From: DATKZH01 sp964475955
GTDB lineage: Bacteria; Planctomycetota; Planctomycetia; Pirellulales; Thermoguttaceae
Reading direction: 5' to 3'
NCBI GenBank assembly: GCA_964475955.1
Contig: CAYYZY010000115.1
Location: forward strand, 1-25,172
Length of the DNA: 25,172 nt
Under the pieces are notes generated by a model, which was not told the DNA's origin, searched no databases, and saw only the letters and a list, made by a program, of their open reading frames with translations. Position numbers and translations under genes: made by a program. Numbering within the stretch: the stretch's first letter is position 1; each line of letters begins with the position of its first letter. Shown piece after piece: positions 1 to 8,689 of this stretch.

Positions 1-3000
1 CTGGGCGGCGCGCTCGCCTGGTACGAGCCGCCGCCGCAGGTGGTGCTCGTCCCCTGCGGGGTGACCGAGTATCAGTCGCCGATGCTCCGCGACAACGAGG
101 CGTGCCGGCGCGACGCGGAAGCCCTATCCCGCGGCGGCTACTTCTGCGCGGCGCCCGCTTCGGCCGGCCCGCGCGGCGAGCGCAGCCAGATCGCGCGCAA
201 GCTGGAATCGCTCGCCGGGCTTGCGTCCGATCGCGACGTGGTCGTCTACCTCAACACGCACGCGTGGGAAGAGGACGGCCGCGGCGTCGTGCTGGCCACG
301 GCCGACTTCCGGCCGGAGGCCGCCGATGACGGGCTCGCGCTTCGCGACGTGCTCCGCTCGCTGGCCGAGTGCCCCGCGCGACACAAGCTGCTCGTGCTCG
401 ACGTCGCGTGGCCCGTCACCGACCCGCGCTTGGGGGTCTTCTCCGGCGACGTGGCAAGCCGCATCGAAGACGAGCTGCGGGCCGTCCCCGATCCCGATCG
501 CTTGGTGTTGAGCGCCTGTTCGCCCGGCCAGGTCGCCCAGGCGTCGCCCGTGCTGCGGCGTTCCGTGTTCGGCTACTACTTCGAGCAGGCGCTGCGGGGC
601 GGCGCCGACGGCTACAACCCGGCGGGGCGCCGCGACGGGCGCGTGTCGGCCCGGGAGCTGGCGACGATGGTACGGGCGCGCGTCGACCGGTTCGCCACGC
701 AGGTGGCCGGCGTGGGGCAAACGCCAGTGCTGTACGGCGACGGAGACGACTTCGACCTGGTCGCCGTCGGGCGCCGCACGACCCCGCGTCGGCCGCAAAT
801 CGCCGACTCGCTCGACTACCCGAAATGGCTCGCCGCCGCGTGGAAGCTCCGCGACCAGTGGCGGGCCCTTCCCCACGGGGAGCGCAACCCGCACGTGACC
901 GCGCACCTGGGGGCGATGCTGCTGGAGACGGAGCGGCGATGGCTCTACGGGCGCGACGCCGCCGAGCTGCGGCGCAAGCTGAACCTGCAACTCGACTTCC
1001 TCAAGTCGTGCCAGGCCCGGGCGCAAGAGCTCTTGCGCCCTGCGCCCCCCTATTCGCTGGCCTCGCTGCGGCGCCGGGGCCGCGCGGCCGATCCGAAGGT
1101 CGTCGACGCCGTCGGCGTGTATCTCCAACAGTGCGACGTCAAGCTCCGCGGCCTCGATCCGGCCAAACAGGACGCCGCCCGGCAGAAACTCCGCAAGCCG
1201 CTCGCCGAAGCCGCCAAGGACAAGTCGCCCGAGTGCCTGGCCCTTTCGCTCTTCGAGGCGTTCCGGCACGACGGCCGGCTCGCGCCCGGGCGGATCCACG
1301 AGGCGGCCGGGCTGATCGACTGGTGGTCGCTTCCGGCCGACCTGCTGGAACTGAGGCTGCTGAAGCGCCTCGACGCGGAGGTCCCCGCCTCGGGCGACGC
1401 CCCGTGGTCGGAGGACGACGTCTCGCGCCTGGTGCGAGTCACCGCGGCCGCCGCCGACGCGGAGAGCCGGGTGTGGGCGATCGGGTACCTCCGGCCGCTT
1501 GTGGATCGGGCGGGCGCCGAGCGCCACAACGGCCAGTACGCCTTCTGGTCGCGCGGCTACGTGCCCCCGGACTATGCGGCCGCGCGGTTGGACCGGTCGA
1601 AGCGGGTCTTCTCGGCCGTCGCCCAACATCTCCAGGCGTTGGAGCAGGCCCTCAACACGATCGGCGACGGCCTGGAGCTGCTGCTGGCCAGCGAACGCTT
1701 GCCCGAGCAGGACGCCGCATATCACGCCCCGTGGATCGCGACGCTCAACGCGCTCGACGCGGCACTCGACGCCCTCGACCCGTCGAGCGGCGGGGCCGAC
1801 CTTCGGGCGGGCTCCATCCAGCCGACCTGCAAGCTGGCCGCCGAGGTCGAGGCCAAGATGGCCGCCCTGCGTGCCCCGCTTGCCGCCGAGCACCTCGAGC
1901 GCCTGCTGGCCGCCGCGAAGCGGCCCGGGCCCGGCGCGGCCTCGCTCCGCAAGATGCGCGCCCTGCTGGCCACGCGCCTGCCGAGCAGCCGGCAGCGCGT
2001 CGCCCTTCACGAGGCGCGGCAGGCGGCCGCCGCGCGCCGGGTTCGCCGGGTGCTCGATCGGGACCGGGCCGAAGACGCCCAAGGCCGGCCGACCGTCGAA
2101 GGCGAATCCCCGAATCTGCACGCCCTCGAAAAACGGCAGGAGCAGCTCGCCGAAGATCGCAAGCAACGGGCCATGGGGCTATTGCGCCTGTGCGGCATGG
2201 AGAAGGAGGTCCTCGGGCCGCGTGCGAAGAAAGGGAAGCCGACGGCGAACGGCCGTCCTTCGCAGGGCGGTTCCCCGGCGAAGCCGGCTGGCGACGCCGA
2301 CGCGCTCGCGGCGCGCGTGCGGCGCGCCTGGATGGTCGAGGTTCCCCATCGGCTCGCGACGGTCGACGATCTCTGGTCGCGCTATCGCCTGTCGGCCGCG
2401 CTGCCGGCCGGCTGCCCGATGCGCATGCTCGACGAGCCGGAAACCAACCCGGCCGTTCAGTACGCCCTCTACGAGCTAAGGGCCGGTTCGCGCTGGCTGG
2501 CCGACTACTACGCCTACGCGGCGCGCGACGGCTTCGATTCCGACTTCTACCTCCAGATCGCCAGCCGATTCGCCACCGTCGGGGGCGCCGACGGGCAATC
2601 GGGGCGAACGCCTTACGTCGCCATGAGCGGCCCGACGGCGCTTCCCGAGCTGACCGCCACCGACCCCGAGACCCGGCTCCAACTGCTGTGGCAAGTGGCC
2701 GACGCCGGAAGCGATCCGAAGCCCGTCGACTTCCGGGTCCTCGTGCCCAACGACGCGCTTTCGGTCCGAATCGAAGCGAAACCGTCGGCCCAGGATACGG
2801 ATACAACCCGGGATACGGATCCGGAAAGAACAAGGAGTCGAAGCGTCGCCGTGGGGCACGTTTCCAACGTGCCAAGCACGATGGAATCGTGCCCCACGCA
2901 CGGCCGCCTCCATCCTGACGAGCCCGTGCGCCTCTCCGTCGCGCTGGACGACCAACGGCGCGAGGCGGACGGCCCGGCGGGACGCGGGTTCGTCGTCGCG

Positions 3001-4746
3001 GCGCGTCTCGCCGAGCGGACCTTCCACCATCGCGTCGCCGTGCCCGCGCTCGGCGAGCCGGGCGGCGTCGAGATCCTGGTCGGCACGGATCCCAACAAGC
3101 CGCAGCCCTCGGTGCGCTGCCTGCGGCTTCGTCCGAGCGAGAAGCCGCAACCGTGGTACCTGTTCGTGCGCAACGCCGGCGGGGCCGACAAGCAGGTCGT
3201 CGTCGAGCTGGCGACCGACCGGCCGTGCCGGAAGAAGGTCTCTCTTGCCGCCGGCCAGACGCAACAGGTCGCCTTCGCGCCGGCCCGGGCACCCTCGGCC
3301 CCGGCCAACGGGGCAGCCGCCGCGCCGCCGGCCGGAGCGGCGCCGCCGATGGAGATCGTCTCGCCGCTGGCGATCCGCGTGTTGGACGAGGCGTCGAAGC
3401 CCCTGGCCGAGCGGCGCCTGCCGATCGTCGTGCCGCAGCCCTCGCAGTACGTGGCCGTGCGCAACACACGCTTCGTTCCCGGCGACGCAAGCCAAAACCG
3501 GTTCGAGGTGGAGCTGGCGGCCGTCGACCTGCCGCCCGGACCGCCCTGCATCGCCCAGCTCGAGGTATCGGCCGACGGGATCCCGGGGCTCGTGGGCATC
3601 ACGGGCGGGAAGCTGAAAGGCGTGCTCGCGGCCGACGGCACGCCGGCCACGCTCGCCGCCCAGGGGTTCGTGCTCTCGTCGTCGGGCGCGGTGGAGGGGC
3701 GCTTCCCGGTGACCATCGACGGCCAGCGACGGGCCCTCGTCTTCGGCGCCACGCTCGCGCCGGCCGGCGAACCGGTCACGCCTCGGGTGCTGACGCGTCC
3801 GACGCTTTCGCTCGCCGTGCCCCGCTACGCCGCCTCCGACTCGCCGCTCGACGTGAAGGTCTCGGCCAGCCAGGCCCCGCCCGACGCGCGCGTGGAACTG
3901 GCGCTGGGCCGCGTCGAGGGGGGACGCTTCACCCCCGAACAAAAACGCCGGCTGCCCGGCCCCCTCCACGTGCGAACCACCTGTTCGCCGTTCGGGCCGC
4001 AAGGGGCCCTGCTGCTGAGGTCCTCGATCGCGCCGTGGTGCGCGCGGTTCGGCGTCGCCGGATTGGAAGGGGAGCGAACCGTTCAGGCGCGGCTCGTTGC
4101 CGCCGACGGGCGCGAGATCGGCCGGGCCGAGAAGCCGGTCTATCTCACGGCCCTGCCCCCGCAGGGGATCCGGCTGGTGGACCTGCCGCCGCAGGTGCAG
4201 CGGGGGGCGCCGCTGGACCTGTCGGCGACGATCGAAAAACCGGGGCCCGGCATCGAGAAGGTCGTCTTCGCCTGGGGGCCCGCGCCCGACGGGGTGCTCC
4301 CCGACGACGCCGTCAAGGTGCCGGCCCAGGCCACCGACCCGGCGAAACGCACCTGGAGCGCGCAACTGCCCGTCCCCAAGAAGGCCGTCTCACCCGGCCA
4401 TGTGACCGTCGAGGCCACGAACGTGGCGGGGCTCAAGCGGTGCGAGACGGTCGCCGTCGAATTGACCGACCACCCGGTGGTGCCCGGCGGCCGGATCGTC
4501 GGCGTCGTCATGGAGGGCACGCGGCCGCAGCCCAACCTGCACGTCGTGCTGCACGATCGCCACGGCAAGCCGAAGGCCAAGACCGTGACGGGCCAATCGG
4601 GCCGATTCGCTTTCGACGGCGTGGGGCCCGGCTCGTACCGCGTCGAAGCCGCCAAGCCGGCCACCAAACGCCGCGGCGGCGCAAGCGCCAAAGTCCGCCC
4701 GAACGGCGCGACGTTCGTGACGATCGACCTGTTCCTCCAAGGGTAA
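1..4746 (+). CDS. Large caspase-like (C14 fold) protein with carboxypeptidase-regulatory C-terminus, 5' partial
   Basis: The frame is open from base 1, so the true start lies to the left; the first codons read LGGALAWYEPPPQ, which could be the end of a membrane segment. The first 240 residues look like a metacaspase/caspase domain: a strand ending in TH (His codon 259-261), then KLLVLDVAWP where families have LLxLDACxSG, then a typical VLSACSPGQVAQ segment and FEQALRGGADGYNPAGRRDG (about 577-640). The catalytic Cys position is Ala or Trp (about 406-411), so protease activity is doubtful. A long helical region follows (about 0.8-2.4 kb), then beta-rich segments, and a carboxypeptidase-regulatory/CNA-B-like domain at about 4480-4743 (GGRIVGVVMEGT, SGRFAFDGVGPGSYRVEA). 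About 110 bp of dispersed repeat sits in frame near 2790-2900. The substrate or partner is unknown; a surface or periplasmic scaffold is an inference. Confidence 0.8.
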   Translation: MGGALAWYEPPPQVVLVPCGVTEYQSPMLRDNEACRRDAEALSRGGYFCAAPASAGPRGERSQIARKLESLAGLASDRDVVVYLNTHAWEEDGRGVVLATADFRPEAADDGLALRDVLRSLAECPARHKLLVLDVAWPVTDPRLGVFSGDVASRIEDELRAVPDPDRLVLSACSPGQVAQASPVLRRSVFGYYFEQALRGGADGYNPAGRRDGRVSARELATMVRARVDRFATQVAGVGQTPVLYGDGDDFDLVAVGRRTTPRRPQIADSLDYPKWLAAAWKLRDQWRALPHGERNPHVTAHLGAMLLETERRWLYGRDAAELRRKLNLQLDFLKSCQARAQELLRPAPPYSLASLRRRGRAADPKVVDAVGVYLQQCDVKLRGLDPAKQDAARQKLRKPLAEAAKDKSPECLALSLFEAFRHDGRLAPGRIHEAAGLIDWWSLPADLLELRLLKRLDAEVPASGDAPWSEDDVSRLVRVTAAAADAESRVWAIGYLRPLVDRAGAERHNGQYAFWSRGYVPPDYAAARLDRSKRVFSAVAQHLQALEQALNTIGDGLELLLASERLPEQDAAYHAPWIATLNALDAALDALDPSSGGADLRAGSIQPTCKLAAEVEAKMAALRAPLAAEHLERLLAAAKRPGPGAASLRKMRALLATRLPSSRQRVALHEARQAAAARRVRRVLDRDRAEDAQGRPTVEGESPNLHALEKRQEQLAEDRKQRAMGLLRLCGMEKEVLGPRAKKGKPTANGRPSQGGSPAKPAGDADALAARVRRAWMVEVPHRLATVDDLWSRYRLSAALPAGCPMRMLDEPETNPAVQYALYELRAGSRWLADYYAYAARDGFDSDFYLQIASRFATVGGADGQSGRTPYVAMSGPTALPELTATDPETRLQLLWQVADAGSDPKPVDFRVLVPNDALSVRIEAKPSAQDTDTTRDTDPERTRSRSVAVGHVSNVPSTMESCPTHGRLHPDEPVRLSVALDDQRREADGPAGRGFVVAARLAERTFHHRVAVPALGEPGGVEILVGTDPNKPQPSVRCLRLRPSEKPQPWYLFVRNAGGADKQVVVELATDRPCRKKVSLAAGQTQQVAFAPARAPSAPANGAAAAPPAGAAPPMEIVSPLAIRVLDEASKPLAERRLPIVVPQPSQYVAVRNTRFVPGDASQNRFEVELAAVDLPPGPPCIAQLEVSADGIPGLVGITGGKLKGVLAADGTPATLAAQGFVLSSSGAVEGRFPVTIDGQRRALVFGATLAPAGEPVTPRVLTRPTLSLAVPRYAASDSPLDVKVSASQAPPDARVELALGRVEGGRFTPEQKRRLPGPLHVRTTCSPFGPQGALLLRSSIAPWCARFGVAGLEGERTVQARLVAADGREIGRAEKPVYLTALPPQGIRLVDLPPQVQRGAPLDLSATIEKPGPGIEKVVFAWGPAPDGVLPDDAVKVPAQATDPAKRTWSAQLPVPKKAVSPGHVTVEATNVAGLKRCETVAVELTDHPVVPGGRIVGVVMEGTRPQPNLHVVLHDRHGKPKAKTVTGQSGRFAFDGVGPGSYRVEAAKPATKRRGGASAKVRPNGATFVTIDLFLQG
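2790..2897. repeat. Dispersed repeat inserted in frame within the caspase-like gene
   Basis: The 10-mer GGATACGGAT occurs twice, 18 bp apart (2793-2802, 2811-2820). Next comes GTGGGGCACG (2851-2860) with its exact reverse complement CGTGCCCCAC at 2888-2897. Bases 2851-2873 equal one arm of the hairpin at 23236-23258. The translation here (VAVGHVSNVPS) is low-complexity and unlike the flanking beta-strand sequence, yet the reading frame stays open. Confidence 0.75.
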
Positions 4747-4785
4747 GGACCTGCGCGGGAATAGTCCGTGCAATTGAGGAGAGTG

Positions 4786-4834
4786 GAGCGCAGCAAGCCC
4801 ACGGTCCTGCCGATTCCGGGGGCTCGCTGCGCTC
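4786..4834. terminator. Inverted repeat between convergent genes, possible bidirectional terminator
   Basis: GAGCGCAGCAAGCCC (4786-4800) pairs with GGGCTCGCTGCGCTC (4820-4834) with one mismatch and a 19-base loop. It lies in the 112-bp gap between the stop codons of the caspase-like gene and the convergent glycoside-hydrolase-like gene. There is no clear T tract. It may also be a worn copy of a dispersed repeat. Confidence 0.4.
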
Positions 4835-4858
4835 GCCCCGCCCACCGCGTGCGGCGCG

Positions 4859-6742
4859 TCATTCCAGCGCGACCGCGGCGATCTCGTAGACGCCGACCTC
4901 GGGCACCGTGAAGGCGACCTCGCCGGACGTCTCGTCGAACGGCAGCGACAGCTCGCCCGGCCGCTCGGGGCTCGCCAGCGTGACGCCCGAAACGCGGCGC
5001 CCCGCCGGCAGGCGCACGCGCGTCGCGATCTCGCCCACCGGCCCCTCCCCGCGGTAGTTGACGAAGTGAACGAGGCGCCGTCCGGGCTTTTCCATCAGCT
5101 CGGTGCAGAGCCCCGGCGGCCCGGCGACCTCGAGCGAGAGGCCGGGCGAACAAGCGCCGCGGACCGCGTCGACCGGGTCCGCGTCTTCGGCTGCGCGGAC
5201 GAGGCGCGCCGCGGGCAGCCCGTCGAAGGCCGGCTTCGCGCGCGGCCGCATCCACTCGTCGTGCGTGGCGACCGGCCCGATCGCCAGGCACCGCCCGCCC
5301 GAGTCGACGTACGTTTTGAGCTGGTCGACCTGCTCGTCGGAGAGGGCCACGCAGCCGGCCAGCACCACGAGCGGGTAGCGCCCGAGGTCGGCCAGTTGGG
5401 GGTCGTAGACGATCTGGAAGGGCACGCGCTTGGCGATCAGGGCCTCCTCGACCTGGAAGGTGAGCTGCGCGTGGCTGCGATCGGCGAACACCTGCGAAGG
5501 GAAGCTCCGCAGCACGGCCGCGTCGGCCACGACGCGCATCCCGCCGAGCAGGTCGCGGCGGTCGTGGAAGAAGCGGATGTAGGGATCGAGCTCGGGCGAC
5601 ATCGGCTCGTCGACGCCCGGCTTCCTCCGGATCTCGCCGTACTCGAACCAGCAGACGGCGCCCAGGCAGTCGCGGTTGAACGCCATCGACTCGGCCATCT
5701 CCAGCGGCGTGGTCGTGTAGCAGAAGGCCGAGTTCTTCATCGCGCGGGCGACCTTGTAGGTGCGGATGCGCGAACGGAGCTTTCCGTCGCGGCAGCCCGG
5801 CGGCCTGCCCTCGTCCCAGAAGGCTTCGCCCCCTTGGAGCAAACGCCCGTGATCCCGCGGCGCGCGGATCCACGGCCCCACCCCGCCCGGGTTGCACTCC
5901 ACCAGGACGTCGGGCCGCAGCGATCGGGCGTACCGGCTCATCGCCCGGTAGGAGTCGGCCAGTGAGCGGCAGCGGAACTCGTCCCAGGCGTAGCGCAGCA
6001 GGTCGGGCGAATCGGCGCCGGGCGGGCGGATCGCGTCGAGCGGCCCGGCTCCCGTCGCGCGGAGCCGCCCGGCCGGGAAGGTGCGCCCGAGGTAGCGGCG
6101 GAAGCGCTCGACCGAGTTGCGATCGTGGCCCGGGCCCACGGCGTAGTTGTCGAAGTGGACCAGGTCGGTGCCGATCTCCTCGACGGCGAACCGGACGATC
6201 CGCCGGTAGAACCCCTGGGCGTCGGGGTGGTTGCGGTTCCAGTAGCAGCGGTACTCGGCCCGCCCGTACTGGCGGGGCTCCCCGCCCTCGTCGCGCACCA
6301 CCCAGTCTTCCGCCTGGGGCATCTCCTGAAAGAAAAGCTCCCAGATGAACGCACCGCTGTAGACGTACACGCCGACGTGCAGGCCAGCCTCGCGGCACCG
6401 GCGCGCGAAGCGGACCGCGTCGGCCATGCTCTCCCGCTCCGCCTCGAGCCCGGCCCCCTTGTAGCAGTGCATCATCACGAAGTTGACGCCCCGGTCCTTG
6501 AGCCGGGCGACCATCTCGGGGCTGTGCTCGCGGCGATAGGCGGCCCGCTGCTCGGCGGTCGGCGTGTAGCCCGGGCTGCCGTCGCGGCGCACCCGAAACA
6601 GAAGCGGCTCCCAACTGCCGGCCATCACGATCCCCTCTCGCTGGAGCCAGGCCGGACGTTCGTCCAACGGCCGCGTCAACGGCTCCGCCCAGAGGAACCC
6701 GACCAGGCACAACCAGACCAGCACGACGCGCTTCGCATCCAT
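4859..6742 (-). CDS. Secreted glycoside-hydrolase-like protein with beta-galactosidase trimerisation-type domain
   Basis: This 627-residue protein starts at an ATG preceded by AAGGGGA about 8 bases upstream; an in-frame start 45 bases earlier has no such site. Residues 1-19 form a signal peptide (basic start, VVLVWLCLVGFLWA, then EP), so export is expected. Residues about 30-390 look like a (beta/alpha)8 barrel, with RGVNFVMMHCYKG (84-96), a strand HVGVYVYSGAF (122-132) and DLVHFDNYAVG (193-203). This resembles the hypothetical glycosyl hydrolase groups related to GHL6 and GH42. Residues about 400-510 (YPLVVLAGCVALSDEQVDQL, SGGRCLAIGP) match a GH42-type trimerisation or class-I glutamine-amidotransferase-like fold. 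A beta-sandwich follows at the C-terminus. I cannot name the catalytic acids or the substrate; a role in polysaccharide breakdown is inferred. The gene stands alone, convergent with the caspase-like gene. Confidence 0.7.
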   Translation of the reverse strand: MDAKRVVLVWLCLVGFLWAEPLTRPLDERPAWLQREGIVMAGSWEPLLFRVRRDGSPGYTPTAEQRAAYRREHSPEMVARLKDRGVNFVMMHCYKGAGLEAERESMADAVRFARRCREAGLHVGVYVYSGAFIWELFFQEMPQAEDWVVRDEGGEPRQYGRAEYRCYWNRNHPDAQGFYRRIVRFAVEEIGTDLVHFDNYAVGPGHDRNSVERFRRYLGRTFPAGRLRATGAGPLDAIRPPGADSPDLLRYAWDEFRCRSLADSYRAMSRYARSLRPDVLVECNPGGVGPWIRAPRDHGRLLQGGEAFWDEGRPPGCRDGKLRSRIRTYKVARAMKNSAFCYTTTPLEMAESMAFNRDCLGAVCWFEYGEIRRKPGVDEPMSPELDPYIRFFHDRRDLLGGMRVVADAAVLRSFPSQVFADRSHAQLTFQVEEALIAKRVPFQIVYDPQLADLGRYPLVVLAGCVALSDEQVDQLKTYVDSGGRCLAIGPVATHDEWMRPRAKPAFDGLPAARLVRAAEDADPVDAVRGACSPGLSLEVAGPPGLCTELMEKPGRRLVHFVNYRGEGPVGEIATRVRLPAGRRVSGVTLASPERPGELSLPFDETSGEVAFTVPEVGVYEIAAVALE

Positions 6743-6970
6743 CGGCAATCCCCTTCGATTGGGTCCCCCGATACGCTCCCAGACCACGCAGCGCCCCCCA
6801 TGATAGGCCAGCCCGACGCCCGGCGACAGCGGGCACCGGCCCGCGACGGCCCAGGCTTTTCCGACACAGGGCCCCCCGCTACGTTAAGGGTTGCACGGGC
6901 GGTGTCCCGTCACGTCGGCCGGGCGCGCCGGGAGGCGGGGGAAAGGCGGCTCGTCGGGCCGCAGAATTGA

Positions 6971-6986
6971 CCGGCCGTTGGGCCGG
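6971..6986. promoter_or_regulatory. Small hairpin upstream of the lipoprotein gene
   Basis: CCGGCC (6971-6976), loop GTTG, GGCCGG (6981-6986) form a perfect 6-bp stem. It lies about 13 bases before the lipoprotein ribosome binding site (AAGGGAGG), so it would probably be in the 5' leader. A function is not established. Confidence 0.25.
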
Positions 6987-7011
6987 CTCCACCACAAGGG
7001 AGGTCTTTCCG

Positions 7012-7359
7012 ATGACGTTTCGTTGCTTTCGCGCCGTCGCGGCGATGGCCGGGGTCGTCGTCCTGCTGGTGCTAGCGTCTTGCAGCGGCTCGGGCGGATC
7101 CGCGGGTGGGAATCCCAAAGTGACCCGGGAGAACTTCGATCGAATCAAGAAGGCGATGACCACGACAGAAGTCAAAACCATCCTCGGCGACCCGGATGAA
7201 CGAGAAAACGGGCCGTTGGTGGACGGCCACGAGACGCGTTTCAACATCTATCGGGGGACCGACGGCGAGGAAATCCGGGTGCAGTCGCGATTGCTCTTCA
7301 CCACCTCGAACAAAGGCGTGGTGATCGACAAAACGTTCACTTCGCCCGACGAACCATAG
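7012..7359 (+). CDS. Small BamE/DUF3862-like lipoprotein
   Basis: This 115-residue protein starts at an ATG with an excellent ribosome binding site (AAGGGAGG, about 9 bases upstream), preferred over an earlier in-frame start. Residues 1-23 are a lipoprotein signal peptide with lipobox LASC; Cys24 would be lipidated. The mature part contains VTRENFDRIKKAMTTTEVKT followed by ILGDPDE. This is the pattern of the SmpA/OmlA (BamE-like) fold: start of domain, 'ikkgMt..eV..ilG.P', then strands. In planctomycetes such small lipoproteins are common and mostly uncharacterised. A role at the cell envelope is inferred from the lipobox only. It is a single-gene unit ending at the strong palindrome at 7384-7421. 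Confidence 0.8.
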   Translation: MTFRCFRAVAAMAGVVVLLVLASCSGSGGSAGGNPKVTRENFDRIKKAMTTTEVKTILGDPDERENGPLVDGHETRFNIYRGTDGEEIRVQSRLLFTTSNKGVVIDKTFTSPDEP

Positions 7360-7383
7360 TCCGGCGGCGCCCGGCAGGCCGAT

Positions 7384-7421
7384 CGCCCGCGATTCCGCGC
7401 GATCGCGCGGAATCGCGGGCG
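7384..7421. terminator. Perfect 38-bp palindrome, likely bidirectional terminator
   Basis: CGCCCGCGATTCCGCGC (7384-7400), GATC, and GCGCGGAATCGCGGGCG (7405-7421) form a perfect 17-bp stem. Counting GATC, which is itself palindromic, the symmetry covers 38 bp. It starts 24 bases after the lipoprotein stop and abuts the stop codon of the convergent queG (7422-7424), so it would fold in both transcripts. There is no T tract. Confidence 0.7.
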
Positions 7422-8537
7422 TCACCCCAACGCCCGCTCGAGTTCCGCGCGGACCTCCGGGTCGGGCTCGACGGCCAGGCGGTCGCGGAGCGCCTGGTGC
7501 GACTCGGGCGTGGACGTGCGTCCCAAGGCCCAGGCGCACGCGGCACGCACGCACGGATTGTCGTCGCCCAGCCGGCCGATCAGGGCGGGGACGGCCGCCT
7601 CCTCGGGCCGATTGCCCAGCACGATCGCCGCGCTCGACAACAACCCCGCAGGCCGCGCCCGCCATAGGGGCGTTCGGCGGAGTCGGCGGCGGAGCGTCTC
7701 GTCATCGGACCGCAGCAGTTCGGCCGGCTCGATGGGGTGGGCGCCCTGGAGCGGAAAGAACGCCTCCTCGCCGGTGGCCGGGCCGGCCCGGTTCCAGGGA
7801 CACGCCTCCTGGCACGCGTCGCAGCCGAACAGCCGGTCTCCCTGCAAAGGGCGCAGTTCGGGTGGCACCCGGCCGCGCGACTCGATCGTCAGGTAGCTGA
7901 TGCACTTGCGCGCGTCGAGCGTGTAGGCCTGCGTCAGGGCCCCGGTCGGACAGGCGTCGAGGCACGCCCGGCACGTTCCGCAATGGTTCGTCGCGTGCGG
8001 ATCGTCGTACTCCAGCTCCTCACTCGTCAGCAGCGTGGCCAGGAAGAGCCAACTGCCGAACCGGCGGTTGATCAACAGCGTGTTCTTGCCGATCCATCCC
8101 AGGCCGGCCAGCTCGGCGAACTCCCGCTCGGCCAACGGCGCCGTGTCGACCACGCCCCGCACGCGGACCCCGGGCACCTGCCGGCGATGGAACTCGGCCA
8201 GGCTGCGGAGCCGGGCGTGGATCACGTCGTGGTAGTCGCGTCCCCACGCGTACCGGGAGACTCGCCCCCGGCCGCGGTCCGGCGGCGACGGCTCGACCGT
8301 TCGGTAGTTCACTCCCAGCATGAGCAGGCTGCGAACGCCCGCCAGCACGCCCCGGGGGTGCTCGCGCGCCGATGCCCGATCGGCCAGGTAGTGCATCCGG
8401 CCGGCGTAGCCCGCCTCGAGCCATCGGCGAAACTGCTCGATGCGCGGCGGCGCCACCGCGGGGCAGGCCCCCGCCAGGTCGAAGCCCAGCCGGTGCGCTT
8501 CCTGCTTCAGGGCAACCGTCAAGGCGTCGCGAGGCAT
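7422..8537 (-). CDS. queG: Epoxyqueuosine reductase QueG
   Basis: QueG reduces epoxyqueuosine to queuosine in tRNA, the last step of the pathway, using cobalamin and two [4Fe-4S] clusters. The 371-residue length fits the family. Visible marks are VDTAPLAERE (Asp131, the family's catalytic acid), GLGWIGKNTLLI (146-156), the ferredoxin motif CGTCRACLDACP (Cys186, 189, 192, 196), Cys212, and CDACQEACPW (Cys239, 242, 246). The C-terminal third has HEAT-like repeats (AVPALIGRLGDDNPCVRAAC). The ATG at 8537 gives the normal family N-terminus; the frame stays open upstream to about 9296, but that stretch is not QueG-like. It stands alone; no other queuosine gene is in the window. Confidence 0.95.
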   Translation of the reverse strand: MPRDALTVALKQEAHRLGFDLAGACPAVAPPRIEQFRRWLEAGYAGRMHYLADRASAREHPRGVLAGVRSLLMLGVNYRTVEPSPPDRGRGRVSRYAWGRDYHDVIHARLRSLAEFHRRQVPGVRVRGVVDTAPLAEREFAELAGLGWIGKNTLLINRRFGSWLFLATLLTSEELEYDDPHATNHCGTCRACLDACPTGALTQAYTLDARKCISYLTIESRGRVPPELRPLQGDRLFGCDACQEACPWNRAGPATGEEAFFPLQGAHPIEPAELLRSDDETLRRRLRRTPLWRARPAGLLSSAAIVLGNRPEEAAVPALIGRLGDDNPCVRAACAWALGRTSTPESHQALRDRLAVEPDPEVRAELERALG

Positions 8538-8613
8538 AGCGCGGCTTTCACGCTCGAACGCGGCAGCTTGCGATGAGGTCGGTCGGCGACAACGGCGTCG
8601 GCGACCCATTGTA

Positions 8614-8639
8614 GCGTGGGTCGACGTACGAGCCCACGC
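8614..8639. repeat. Hairpin in the spacer upstream of queG
   Basis: GCGTGGG (8614-8620) pairs with CCCACGC (8633-8639), and the inner TCG/CGA can extend the stem with one bulged base. It lies in the 152-bp gap between the queG start and the stop of the hydrolase remnant. It may end transcription of the remnant or be a dispersed repeat copy. Confidence 0.35.
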
Positions 8640-8689
8640 GTCTTCTGTAGTCTCTTTGCCGGGCGACGGGACGTGCCAAGAAATGCGGG

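Noticed and set aside
124..2166. Long minus-strand open frame opposite the caspase-like gene
   Set aside because: It mirrors the GC-rich codons of the real gene, is full of Arg/Gly/Pro and has no recognisable domain; the plus-strand frame has clear family motifs.
369..2918. 849-codon plus-strand frame overlapping the caspase-like gene
   Set aside because: It is an alternate-frame shadow with Arg/Ala/Pro-rich, featureless sequence, typical of high-GC DNA.
4140..6836. Long minus-strand frame (898 codons) over the glycoside-hydrolase-like gene
   Set aside because: It is out of frame with the signal peptide and barrel motifs and has no family resemblance.
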